Below, piece after piece: positions 6,666-13,238 of a stretch of 13,238 bases of DNA. The stretch spans positions 1-13,238 of the forward strand of contig JANBQS010000709.1 of NCBI GenBank assembly GCA_027577415.1. The letters run 5' to 3'. Numbering within the stretch: the first letter of the stretch is position 1; every line of letters begins with the position of its first letter. A model generated the notes under the pieces. The model did no database searches and had not been told where the DNA came from. It saw only the letters and a list, made by a program, of their open reading frames with translations. This DNA is from Coemansia sp. RSA 922 (taxonomy: Eukaryota > Kickxellomycota > Kickxellomycetes > Kickxellales > Kickxellaceae). Position numbers and translations under genes: made by a program.

Positions 6666-7275
6666 TATAAAATAATATTTTTTTTGTGAGGATGATAAGA
6701 AGAAAAAAATTCATTTGACTGGCATGTGAAAACATAAAGTTTGGCAATCATGGGCAAAATGTAATCTCAAATAAAAGCACTTTATGGAAAATAGCTGTGA
6801 ATCCCCAGCCCAAGGGTCAAGCCTCTGCAAGTAACTGTCGCTTTTTCCTCGGTTCTTTGTTCAAGGAGGTCCCCCTTTCCCATCAACATCAAAGGGTCAG
6901 TAGTATAAAAAATATTTGTCACATTTCTATACTTGTTGATTAACTGTCCATTTTTTTTGGTGACTTGGCTTGGTACATTTTCCATACAGCAAAACATTCT
7001 CAGGCATGTACTGTTTCAAGTGTTCTATATTTGTATACCCTTTTAATAAATAAAAAAGCTGATCTAGAAAACTACTAATTAACCAATGTATATCTGACCT
7101 TGAAATACTGCACTCTTATACAACTAGTGATCAGAATGGTGTATTCATTCGCCAAAAAGCTGACTGTTTTCCAATGTCCAACAATAAATATGCATAAATC
7201 ACCCTTATAACTAGTTAAAGGACCTATGATTATTCATAAAAAAAAATAATCCTAGACAACCAATGCTGGGCCAAC
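6666..7275. other. Intergenic region without a confident gene
   Basis: It contains the leader of the phosphatase gene (6666-6690), then AT-rich DNA. A 71-codon minus-strand frame (6782-6997) starts MFCCMENVPSQVTKK and has a TATA-like GGTATACAAATA only about 40 bp upstream. It shows no recognisable motif and no paralogue here, so I leave it unassigned. A plus-strand TATAAAAAAT at about 6903 has no gene after it. The 3' end of the gene at 7276-7683 must lie at the right edge. Confidence 0.35.
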
Positions 7276-7683
7276 TCAATGAACTGCTGCCCACATTCTC
7301 TGGTTAACTCCAGAGAGCAAAGTCTCCATACTATTTCCTGGGCCAGCAATATAATTATTAATCTCATCCTTTGTGCTAATAAACACAAATTGAAGATTAC
7401 TCCGTACTGGTGTACCTGCTAGCTCAATTTCCTCATAATTGCTAATGTCTTTTCCCTCACCATAAACACAATACACATTGAAATTCACTTTATGGCCCAG
7501 TGTAGCTTCACTCATCTTTGCTTTACCACTGGGTGAAACTGGATCAGCATTCAATCCTGGTCTATCTTCATAGAATGCATTGATTGCATCATAAATTGCC
7601 TTATCATATGTCAAAGATGTGAGGTCACTATCACTAGTTTTAACTAATGTGGTACCAAGATTAAGACAGGCAATTAGATACAT
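7276..7683 (-). CDS. Small orphan protein, possibly beta-grasp
   Basis: A 135-aa single-exon protein with no signal peptide despite a hydrophobic start (MYLIACLNLGTTLVKTS). Coding status is supported by the length of the frame in AT-rich DNA and by a TATA box 108 bp upstream of the ATG, the spacing used by the other accessory genes. A strand-strand-helix start (MYLIACLNL, TTLVKTS, LTYDKAIYDAINAFYED), a later strand KVNFNVYCVYG and a final IELAGTPVRSNLQFVFIS loosely follow the pattern of the ubiquitin-like genes at 592-2648. A 25-residue Gly/Pro/Ser-containing insert sits in the middle. The tail (KDEINNYI to the end) is extra. The fold is a weak guess and the function is unknown. Confidence 0.5.
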   Translation of the reverse strand: MYLIACLNLGTTLVKTSDSDLTSLTYDKAIYDAINAFYEDRPGLNADPVSPSGKAKMSEATLGHKVNFNVYCVYGEGKDISNYEEIELAGTPVRSNLQFVFISTKDEINNYIAGPGNSMETLLSGVNQRMWAAVH

Positions 7684-7781
7684 TTGTCAATGTTGGTATT
7701 GGGCAAAGCTAGAGAAAAAGAGTGTGTGCAATGGGGTGAATGAATGAAGAAGAAGAATAAAATACTGGGCTACCAAAGCTT

Positions 7782-7791
7782 CTTTTTTATA
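7782..7791 (-). promoter_or_regulatory. TATA box for the 7276-7683 gene
   Basis: The minus strand reads TATAAAAAAG, 108 bp upstream of the ATG, followed by a C/T-rich stretch and CATTCATTCACC, a plausible initiation zone. The spacing matches the other four TATA-bearing small genes here. Confidence 0.6.
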
Positions 7792-8615
7792 TGTGTTGGA
7801 GCAGTCGTGAACAAGAGGGCTGCAGCATAAAAAAGTGCTCCTTCACAGCCCAAGCGACTGTTGTCTGCTTCTTCTTTCTTTTTAAACCAAGTCATGCCAA
7901 CCGGATAAGTAGCTAAAAATGGCTAGAAAGGACTTTTTTTAAAAAAGAAACCAGAAAGTGCTATGAGCATTTCCAACTAGCTGATATCCATATCCGACAT
8001 TCTGCCTGACAAAGAAATAAAAAGAAAAGGAAAATATGGAAAGAGAAGGCGAAAAAAGAGCATATCCCATCAGAATTCAGGGGAATGGCGTAAACACTTG
8101 TGAGGGATCTGAGAGCTAGATAATATTGGAGCCCATGGCTTTTAATCACAAATGCAGCATTATCATAACTACGTAGAGTTGTTTTTCATGTGCTTGCTAC
8201 CTACCAAACTAGTGTAAGAGAGCAAATAGGTATTAGACACCTGTAGTCAAGGCACTAGATAATTGTAGTTTGCAGTGGAAACTCCACTAATCTTTATATT
8301 TACTGACCAATATAAATAGGTATCATGGGAATCAGCTTATGTCAACCAATTTACATCAGTTAACTCTGCCAGCTCTGGGTAATCCTAGACAGCAAAGAGA
8401 ACTTTGCAGTGTTTACACTTGTCTAATAATCCGCAGTAAGCTGTTTCTATTCATTGAACAAGTAGTTGAGCTTCATTTGGCAATCTCAGATATTACTTGC
8501 TTGATGGCAAAGATGGGACAGGGCTTTGGCATTTTTCTGCTTTTTGCCTAATAAAGAGGTTGCTATTGTGAGGGCAAAGAAACACTGTGGCCATGGCTTG
8601 TTTCAAGAAAAGCCC
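7792..8615. other. Intergenic region between opposite-strand small genes
   Basis: AT-rich DNA between the promoter of the 7276 gene and the duplicated unit that begins near 8616. A TATAAATAG at 8311-8319 precedes a 70-codon plus-strand frame (8339-8551), but the first ATG would be under 30 bp from the TATA and the peptide resembles nothing. AATAAA occurs at 8549-8554. I see no gene that can be supported. Confidence 0.35.
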
Positions 8616-9061
8616 CAGTTTTTTGTGCAAAGAAAGTGCAAACTCACACAGTTCCCTTATGGCCATTGTTTGGACATGTTTTTTGTTTCGCTTTTCTTCT
8701 TCCTCTTCTCATGTTTTAAAAGACGTCTTTTGAGAGGCCAGAATGGGTGCAGTCTTAGGGCTTTGTTGGCAAGCACAGAGGCGTTCAGTGGCCAGTCAAA
8801 GGGGAGCATGCACACTAAGCAAGCTCCGATTGGTGCACTTTTGGTCAAAGCAGAGATTATATTAATATCTTTCTTTGTTGGATCATGTGTCATGCTTAGT
8901 GCAAAGGCAATCAACGAAAAAAAAAATGTATCTGAATATCGTCATAATAGTGGCATTTCCAATTTGGGGGGATGAGAAGAATGAGCTCTGCTCTTTTGAA
9001 ACAACTGCAACGAATTTTCTTCCCCCCAATCATTGGCACCCCTCTTTCCCACTTGGAATCA

Positions 9062-9070
9062 TATAAAAAG
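9062..9070 (+). promoter_or_regulatory. Core promoter (TATA) of cassette A
   Basis: TATAAAAAG lies 96 bp upstream of the ATG. Just upstream are CCCCCCAATCATTGGCACC, with CCAAT and ATTGG back to back, and CTCTTTCCCACTTGGAATCA. Downstream, CCACTCCAGCACTCC and TTCACCTTTACTATTCAG are shared with cassette B and probably include the transcription start. A strong, inducible-type promoter is the natural reading. Confidence 0.75.
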
Positions 9071-9157
9071 CACTTGCTGCTGCCCCACTCCAGCACTCCT
9101 ATTATTCACCTTTACTATTCAGTTTTCCACAGCACATTAAATCACACTTTTACAATT

Positions 9158-9538
9158 ATGTCAAAGGTAAAGTTTATTGCACGTAAAAGTGATCAAATCA
9201 CTAGTGATGAAATTGCAACGTACCTATATGGTAATAATAGTGTGAATTTTGTTGCCGCCCTAATTGGTGTTGACAATCCCGAGTTTCATAAAATTTTTGA
9301 AGATGTTAAAGAAATGGCAAAGGAATATAATGATATTGCTCTTCTTAAAATCACTTGTAAACAGGGTGAAACCACTTTTGCTAATGAAATCCTAGGTATT
9401 GAAAGTGCCAGGCTCATGTATGCGTTTAAGAAACGTGACGTAGATCTTACAAACGAGGAAAAATTTAGGGCAAAGTTTAATGCAAAATATGCAGCCAAAA
9501 TTCCATTTGCATGTGGCTTTAGCTACATTCTAGAATAA
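9158..9538 (+). CDS. Redox-dead thioredoxin-like small protein A
   Basis: 126 aa. The ATG at 9158 is chosen because it follows the 96-bp leader conserved with copy B; the frame is open farther upstream, but that part is promoter. The pattern is that of a thioredoxin fold. An N-terminal helix ITSDEIATYL precedes strand SVNFVAALIG, where active thioredoxins have V.F.A.WC. Next are helix EFHKIFEDVKEMAKEY, strand IALLKITCK, helix TTFANEILGI, and ESARLMYAFKKRD in place of .MPTF..FK.G. The CxxC is absent (replaced by VDNPEF) and the cis-Pro is missing, so no disulfide chemistry is expected. C68 in ITCK and C120 in ACGFS are kept in copy B. It resembles copy B at about 40% identity. There is no signal peptide or membrane segment; probably cytosolic. 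The fold is inferred by eye and the role is unknown. Confidence 0.65.
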   Translation: MSKVKFIARKSDQITSDEIATYLYGNNSVNFVAALIGVDNPEFHKIFEDVKEMAKEYNDIALLKITCKQGETTFANEILGIESARLMYAFKKRDVDLTNEEKFRAKFNAKYAAKIPFACGFSYILE

Positions 9539-9647
9539 TAATTATTCTAGACATTAGGCCGCAAATCTCTTTACTATATTGTCGTAATGCCAAGCCATGA
9601 AGAGATGTTAAATGTTCTCTTCTTTATTTTTGGTGTTAATTGTACTT

Positions 9648-9653
9648 AATAAA
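9648..9653 (+). terminator. Polyadenylation signal of gene A
   Basis: AATAAA lies 110 bp after the stop, within a stretch almost identical to copy B (AATAAA at 11588-11593). Shared TTAATTG and GAGCCAGTACTAG flank it. Confidence 0.6.
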
Positions 9654-9849
9654 CACACTTGAGCCAGTACTAGTTTAACATGGTCCCACCATATTTAGGT
9701 TAGAAATGCTGTCATTTTTGACATACTTTTTGTCTATGTGCTTCAAGAAGGTTAGAGCATTATCAATGTCAATTAATCAATAGCAAGCAAATACATGTAC
9801 TTGTAAAATTATCAAGTCCAAGATGAAATCAAGCAGCTCCAAAATGGAT

Positions 9850-10027
9850 TATTACAAATATCTCACTGGTAAAGAGGAAGTAGTTTTTCTTATTAGTAGC
9901 CGCTGCTTTGCGGTGGCTTTAATACAACAATGTGGCTAATAAATAGAAAGAGAATACCTATACCGTGTTGTGATTGCCCGATTTGGGGCTGCATTGCCCC
10001 CAACGAATCTTGAGGCATGACATGGAT
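9850..10027. mobile_element. 178-bp segment present in copy A only, flanked by ATGGAT direct repeats
   Basis: Copies A and B align up to AAAATGG and resume at GATGATGGCT(G/T)ATAAAT. In A the two points are separated by 178 bp bounded by ATGGAT at 9844-9849 and 10022-10027. That is either an insertion with a 6-bp target-site duplication or a deletion in B across the same microhomology. The segment has no clear terminal inverted repeats and no coding content. It contains a small hairpin TTGGGG/CCCCAA around 9983-10001. Confidence 0.4.
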
Positions 10028-10096
10028 GATGGCTGATAAATACAGCCAAGAACTAGAACTCGAATTCACAATACATTGCAAGAGAATAAGCCATTC

Positions 10097-10515
10097 ATGT
10101 TAGCAACAAACGTGCTAGCAGTACTAATCGATCAGGAGATCAGATGAGCGTAGTGGACAGGACGCTATCAGGTACAATGAACAGATTTGCAGGACAACAG
10201 AACGAGGAACAGGGTCTCTTTTCATGTGCTTATTTTTACTTCACAAATAGAACATTATACTACTTAACATTAAGGAGTGATGAAGAGCCTTATTTAGCAA
10301 TCGTAAGTTAATTGATAGCTTGGCTAGATGCCAACCAAGCAGTGGGCTATGCTCATTTTCAAGCCTAAAAATCCATTTCGTTTTGAAGCGTTTTTAAATA
10401 TAAAACCAAGTGCCACCTCTCTTTCTCTACCCCTGGCTAAACCTGGCTATAGCTCTGGCCACTTCCAGGGTCAGTGGACAGGCACTCACTGCTTGTTAGC
10501 AACTAGCTAACCTAT
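10097..10515. other. Spacer between cassettes A and B
   Basis: About 420 bp of unique DNA separates the duplicated units. A short plus-strand frame (10328-10510) starts MPTKQWAMLIFKPK and has no motif or paralogue. No repeats, RNA genes or promoter-like TATAAAAAG were recognised. Confidence 0.4.
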
Positions 10516-10963
10516 CAATTTTTTTGTTTAAAGAAAGTGCAAACTCGCAAAACACCCTTATGGCTGTTGTTGGGACGTGCTCTTTTTTGCACTTCTTCTT
10601 TCCATGTTTACAAAGGTGTCTTTTGAGAGGCCAGCAGTGGTGTAGTCAGGTGGACAGGTTGGCAAGAACAGGGGCGCTCAGTGGCCAATCAAAGGGGAGC
10701 ATGCACACTAAGCAAGTTCCGATTGGTGCACTTTTGGTCAAAGAAGAGATTCTATTAATATCTTTCTTTGTTGGATCATGTGTCATGCTTTGTGCAAAGG
10801 CAATCAACGAAAGAACAATGTATCTGAATGTCGTCATAACAGCATCATTGTCAGTTTTTTTGGGGGGGGGAGTGAGAAAAGCAGGCTCTGCTCTTTTGAA
10901 ACAATTGCAATGAATTTTCTTCCTCCCCCAATTGTTGGTACCCCTCTTTCCCACTCGAAATCA

Positions 10964-10972
10964 TATAAAAAG
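10964..10972 (+). promoter_or_regulatory. Core promoter (TATA) of cassette B
   Basis: TATAAAAAG lies 96 bp upstream of the ATG, exactly the spacing in cassette A. The leader between TATA and ATG differs from A at 6 of 96 positions by my count. The upstream CCAAT-like pair is CCCAATTGTTGGTACC. Confidence 0.75.
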
Positions 10973-11059
10973 CACCTGCTTCTGCCCCACTCCAGCACTC
11001 CTACCATTCACCTTTACTATTCAGTTCTCCACAGCACGTTAAATCACACTTTTACAATT

Positions 11060-11479
11060 ATGTCAGACCCAAAGGATTTTAATATTACATATAAGGAAAA
11101 AGTGACGATTCTTGAACTTACAAGTGAAAAAATTACTCATGCGACTTTTAATACACTCCTAAATGGAAATGAAAAGATAAAAGTTAACTTTATTGCCTCC
11201 CTAATTGGTTATGCCAGTGACGAGTTTGATAAAGTTTTTAATGACATTATAGATATGGCAAAGAAATATGATAATGTGATTGTTGCCAAAATCACTTGTA
11301 AAAGGAATGAAGACACTTTTTCTAGTAAAATGATAAGTCCTGGACATGAAATGGACATGTATACGTGTTTTAAAAGAGGTGTAGACCGTACAAGCATGGA
11401 TGAATTTTTGGCAACGTTTGATAAATATCCAGCCAGACTTCCATTAATATGTGGCTTCAGCTGCCCTGAAGAACTTTGA
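11060..11479 (+). CDS. Redox-dead thioredoxin-like small protein B
   Basis: 139 aa from the ATG that follows the leader shared with copy A. It fits the thioredoxin pattern better than A. VTILELTSEKITHATFNTLLN is the strand and first helix before KVNFIASLIG (active site strand). Then come EFDKVFNDIIDMAKKY, VIVAKITCK, and MYTCFKRGVD in the position of TF..FK.G. The CxxC is replaced by YASDEF and the cis-Pro is absent. The C-terminal block RLPLICGFS matches A (KIPFACGFS). The N-terminal 30 residues are longer than in A and unlike it. Identity to A over the aligned 95 residues is about 40%, with one residue of length difference before the FK motif. A polyadenylation signal is at 11588-11593. There is no signal peptide. 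Function unknown. Confidence 0.65.
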   Translation: MSDPKDFNITYKEKVTILELTSEKITHATFNTLLNGNEKIKVNFIASLIGYASDEFDKVFNDIIDMAKKYDNVIVAKITCKRNEDTFSSKMISPGHEMDMYTCFKRGVDRTSMDEFLATFDKYPARLPLICGFSCPEEL

Positions 11480-11587
11480 TTCTTCTAAACATTAGGCCAC
11501 AAATTATTTTACTATATTGTCTTATTGCCAAGCCATGAAAAGATGTTAAATGTTCTCTTTTTTTTATTTTTGCTGTTAATTGCACAT

Positions 11588-11593
11588 AATAAA
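11588..11593 (+). terminator. Polyadenylation signal of gene B
   Basis: AATAAA lies 109 bp after the stop, at the position homologous to 9648-9653 in cassette A. Confidence 0.6.
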
Positions 11594-11858
11594 CACAGTT
11601 GAGCCAGTACTAGTTTAACATGCTCCCACCATATTTAGGTTAGAAATGCTGTCACTTTTGACATACGTTTTGTCTATGTGTTTCAAGAAGGTTAAAGCAT
11701 CATCAATGTCAATTAATCAATAGCTAGTGAACACATGTATTTGTAAAGTTATCAAGTCCAAGATAAAAGCAAGTAGCTGCAAAATGGGTGATGGCTTATA
11801 AATGCAACCAAGTGCTTGAACTTGAATACACAATACATTGCAAGAAAATGAGCTATCC

Positions 11859-12213
11859 ACTCCAATGGGACATGTTTAACTTGTCTACATAACAAGCAGC
11901 AGGCTTGGAGAAAAAAAGTTGAATAAAACTTATTTAGCTGGGCCAGAGGTGTATAAAGCAACGATTATATACTCTGAATATCCTTGCTTCCACAATGTTC
12001 GTTCTATTGTTGGCACCACCTTTAAGCGTCTCTTACTGCGTTATGTGAGATTGGTGATCTGGATTAAATTGAATCACATGAATTGGCTTGGCGTGGATGA
12101 GGTAAGCCCCCCCTTTATTTTTTTTCTGTTCAGGTGGTGTTGACCTTTTTATTATTTCTTTTGTCACATTTTTTATTTTTATTGAATTAGAAAGCACATA
12201 CTTTTTAAAGAAA
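11859..12213 (+). promoter_or_regulatory. Upstream region and possible 5'-UTR intron of the TMEM33-type gene
   Basis: No protein gene was recognised; the plus-strand frame at 11919-12143 has no motif. A strong donor GAG|GTAAGC at 12102 and an acceptor ATTGAATTAG ending at 12190 could define an 89-nt intron in the 5' UTR; joined, the upstream frame meets a stop before the ATG at 12214. TATA-like GTATAAAG occurs at about 11951-11958. A T/A-rich tract (TTTTTATTATTTC and TTTTTATTTTTATTG) sits at 12147-12185. Confidence 0.35.
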
Positions 12214-13155
12214 ATGGCACTGCCTGCTAATCAGCGTGGAGCAGGAGGGGCGGCACGTACAACGACGGGCGAGCGACTGAGTGCGTTGGCAAAAGTAAGC
12301 ATTTACAAATCAGTAGAGTGGCACTACAAAGATTAGGCAAGATGACTAAGTAATCTATAATTTTTACTGTAGACTGCACAGTTTTACTGGTGGGCGGGAC
12401 ACATGATAGTTTTGATATTTGGTACACTGTACTACGTGAGGCGGCCATTCGGGTGGAAGAATGCGAATTGGTACTATGGCAAGGCGTATTTGGGAGCGTT
12501 GGCTAGTTACGCGATAGTGATATACAAGACGTACGGGCCGCCGCAGCTGAACCTAGCGTTTGTGCAGCGACTGCTTGTGGACGAGAACGTCGAGTACCTG
12601 TTGCTGGCTGGGTACTGGTACTCGTGTCGGCCGATTTTCGTGACTCTGTTGCCGTTTGTAGTGTTCTCCTTGTTCCACGTGATCACGTATACGAGGTCGT
12701 CTCTGATCCCCATGTTCTTCCCCGAGGTTACTGCCGAGGTGCAGAGGGCCAGGCAGGGCGAGGCGTTGTTGTCGGCGCCGGCGCGAGTGAGCAAGTTTAT
12801 GGGCGACTGGAGTTCCAAGTACTACTCGCCCGCGCTGCGTCAGGTCGGCGTGTGGGAGGTCGCTGTTATTGGAGTATGGGTCGTGTTGGGAGCTGTTACG
12901 TTCCAGACGCCGCTGCTGGCTCCGTTGGCGTACTTCCAGTTCCTGAGGATGAGGTATGCGCTGAGCGCGCCGACGAGGGCGGCCTTCCGTAACGTTAGAG
13001 TGCTGCTGGATCGCCTGCTTACGCCGCCTACGGCCAGCGCTAATGTGCCGGGCGTCGTCGCTGACTCGTATATCAAGGCCCGCGACTTTTTGGTCCGCAT
13101 GGGAAGCATGATAACCGACCCCACTGCTGGACAACAGCAGCAGCAGCAGCGTTAG
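12214..13155 (+). CDS. TMEM33/Pom33-family membrane protein, two exons
   Basis: Exons 12214-12294 and 12373-13155 with a 78-nt phase-0 intron (GTAAGC...CTGTAG) give 287 aa. TMEM33/Pom33/Per33 proteins are multi-pass ER and nuclear-envelope proteins that help shape tubules and place nuclear pores. Family marks are F.WWAGH near 31-37, GK.Y..ALASYAIV.YKTYGPP (64-83), DEN.EYLLLAG.W (97-109) and PIFVTLLPFVVFSLFHVITYTR (114-135) followed by LIP. Predicted membrane segments are about 36-49, 65-80, 113-131 and 188-212. The C-terminal part (224-270) is amphipathic and basic, as in the Pom33 membrane-binding tail. It ends in a CAG-coded Q6R tail (281-287), an expandable triplet. The in-frame Met38 would lose the first conserved block, so the upstream exon is preferred. 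The exon is clearly GC-richer than its surroundings. Confidence 0.85.
12295..12372 (+). other. 78-nt spliceosomal intron
   Basis: GTAAGC donor, TACTGTAG acceptor and a GACTAAG branch-like motif at about 12343-12349. Splicing in phase 0 joins LSALAK to TAQFYWWAGH and restores the family's N-terminal block. Confidence 0.8.
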
Positions 13156-13238
13156 GGCTCTTTTTTTTTTACACTATATCTTCTATTGTCTTTGTGATCT
13201 TGATCACAGTAATCGGATTTGACTGCTATCTTCTCATT
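13156..13238. other. 3' flank of the TMEM33-type gene
   Basis: It begins with GGCTC and a T run, then AT-rich DNA. A small palindrome GTGATCTTGATCAC lies at about 13193-13206. No coding content. Confidence 0.4.

Larger units (their letters stand above)
8616..10096 (+). repeat. Tandem duplication, copy A (thioredoxin-like cassette)
   Basis: It matches copy B at 10516-11858 in the same orientation. It covers about 540 bp of promoter and leader, the coding region and about 380 bp of 3' flank. By eye the TATA-to-ATG segment differs at 6 of 96 positions and the 3' flank at roughly 10%, while the coding part is far less alike. Copy A carries a 178-bp extra segment (9850-10027) in its 3' flank, after which homology resumes until about 10096. 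It starts at the shared CAGTTTTTTG/CAATTTTTTTG and AAAGAAAGTGCAAACTC strings. Confidence 0.85.
10516..11858 (+). repeat. Tandem duplication, copy B (thioredoxin-like cassette)
   Basis: Partner of 8616-10096. Long near-identical runs include GGGGAGCATGCACACTAAGC, GATTGGTGCACTTTTGGTCAA, TCTTTCTTTGTTGGATCATG, CAGTACTAGTTTAACATG and CACAATACATTGCAAGA. Copy B lacks the 178-bp segment of A. A G-run of nine at 10862-10870 replaces a shorter G-run in A. Confidence 0.85.

Noticed and set aside
6782..6997. 71-codon minus-strand frame
   Set aside because: No paralogue or motif, and only a weak, badly spaced TATA-like element. Kept as unassigned.
8339..8551. 70-codon gene after TATAAATAG
   Set aside because: The ATG is under 30 bp from the TATA, there is no recognisable sequence, and spacing is unlike the other small genes.
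8526..8975. 149-codon plus-strand frame and similar frames at 10524-10913 and 10646-10954
   Set aside because: These are the duplicated promoter and upstream DNA of the thioredoxin-like cassettes. The frames differ between copies and do not conserve a protein.
12553..13134. Long minus-strand frames opposite the TMEM33-type exon
   Set aside because: Shadow frames caused by GC-rich coding DNA on the plus strand. The plus-strand protein matches a known family.
1..13238. tRNA, rRNA, CRISPR array or transposase genes
   Set aside because: No T-loop/anticodon patterns, no regularly spaced repeats and no transposase or reverse-transcriptase motifs were seen on either strand.

Overview
This is nuclear DNA from a eukaryote, most likely an intron-poor, early-diverging fungus. 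The gene set is a nuclear-encoded mitochondrial uS7, a TMEM33/Pom33-type nuclear pore/ER protein, an IFRD-family protein and a UBASH3/Tfc7-like histidine phosphatase. Two GT-AG introns of 78-79 nt are supported. Coding regions are moderately GC-rich, spacers are AT-rich, and convergent genes lie very close. No bacterial operon, tRNA, rRNA or CRISPR was seen. The species cannot be fixed from the sequence.

Layout. Positions 1-3000 hold three small genes whose products look ubiquitin-like (beta-grasp). One is a two-exon gene on + (592-997). The other two are a direct tandem pair on - (1253-1534 and 2337-2648), and the second of these carries an in-frame TGA. Positions 3049-6665 are a compact housekeeping block: IFRD-family (-), an NDUFAF4-like complex I assembly factor (-), mitochondrial uS7 (+) and a histidine phosphatase (-). 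The second and third share a 214-bp divergent promoter. Positions 6666-12200 are an accessory stretch with a 135-residue orphan (-, possibly another beta-grasp protein) and a tandem pair of redox-dead thioredoxin-like proteins (+, 9158-9538 and 11060-11479) inside a 1.3-kb duplication. The window ends with a two-exon TMEM33/Pom33 gene (12214-13155).

The accessory genes share features the housekeeping genes lack. They are short (93-139 aa), have no signal peptide or membrane segment, and five of the six have a canonical TATA box 96-113 bp upstream of the ATG. The housekeeping genes instead start from AT-rich leaders with a TATTATTTTA-like motif. The most striking feature is the thioredoxin-like pair. 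Promoter, 5' leader and 3' flank of the two copies are about 85-94% identical by eye, while the proteins are only about 40% identical and differ in N-terminal length. Conserved regulatory shells thus surround a fast-changing coding core. The fold assignments and any joint role of these genes are inference.
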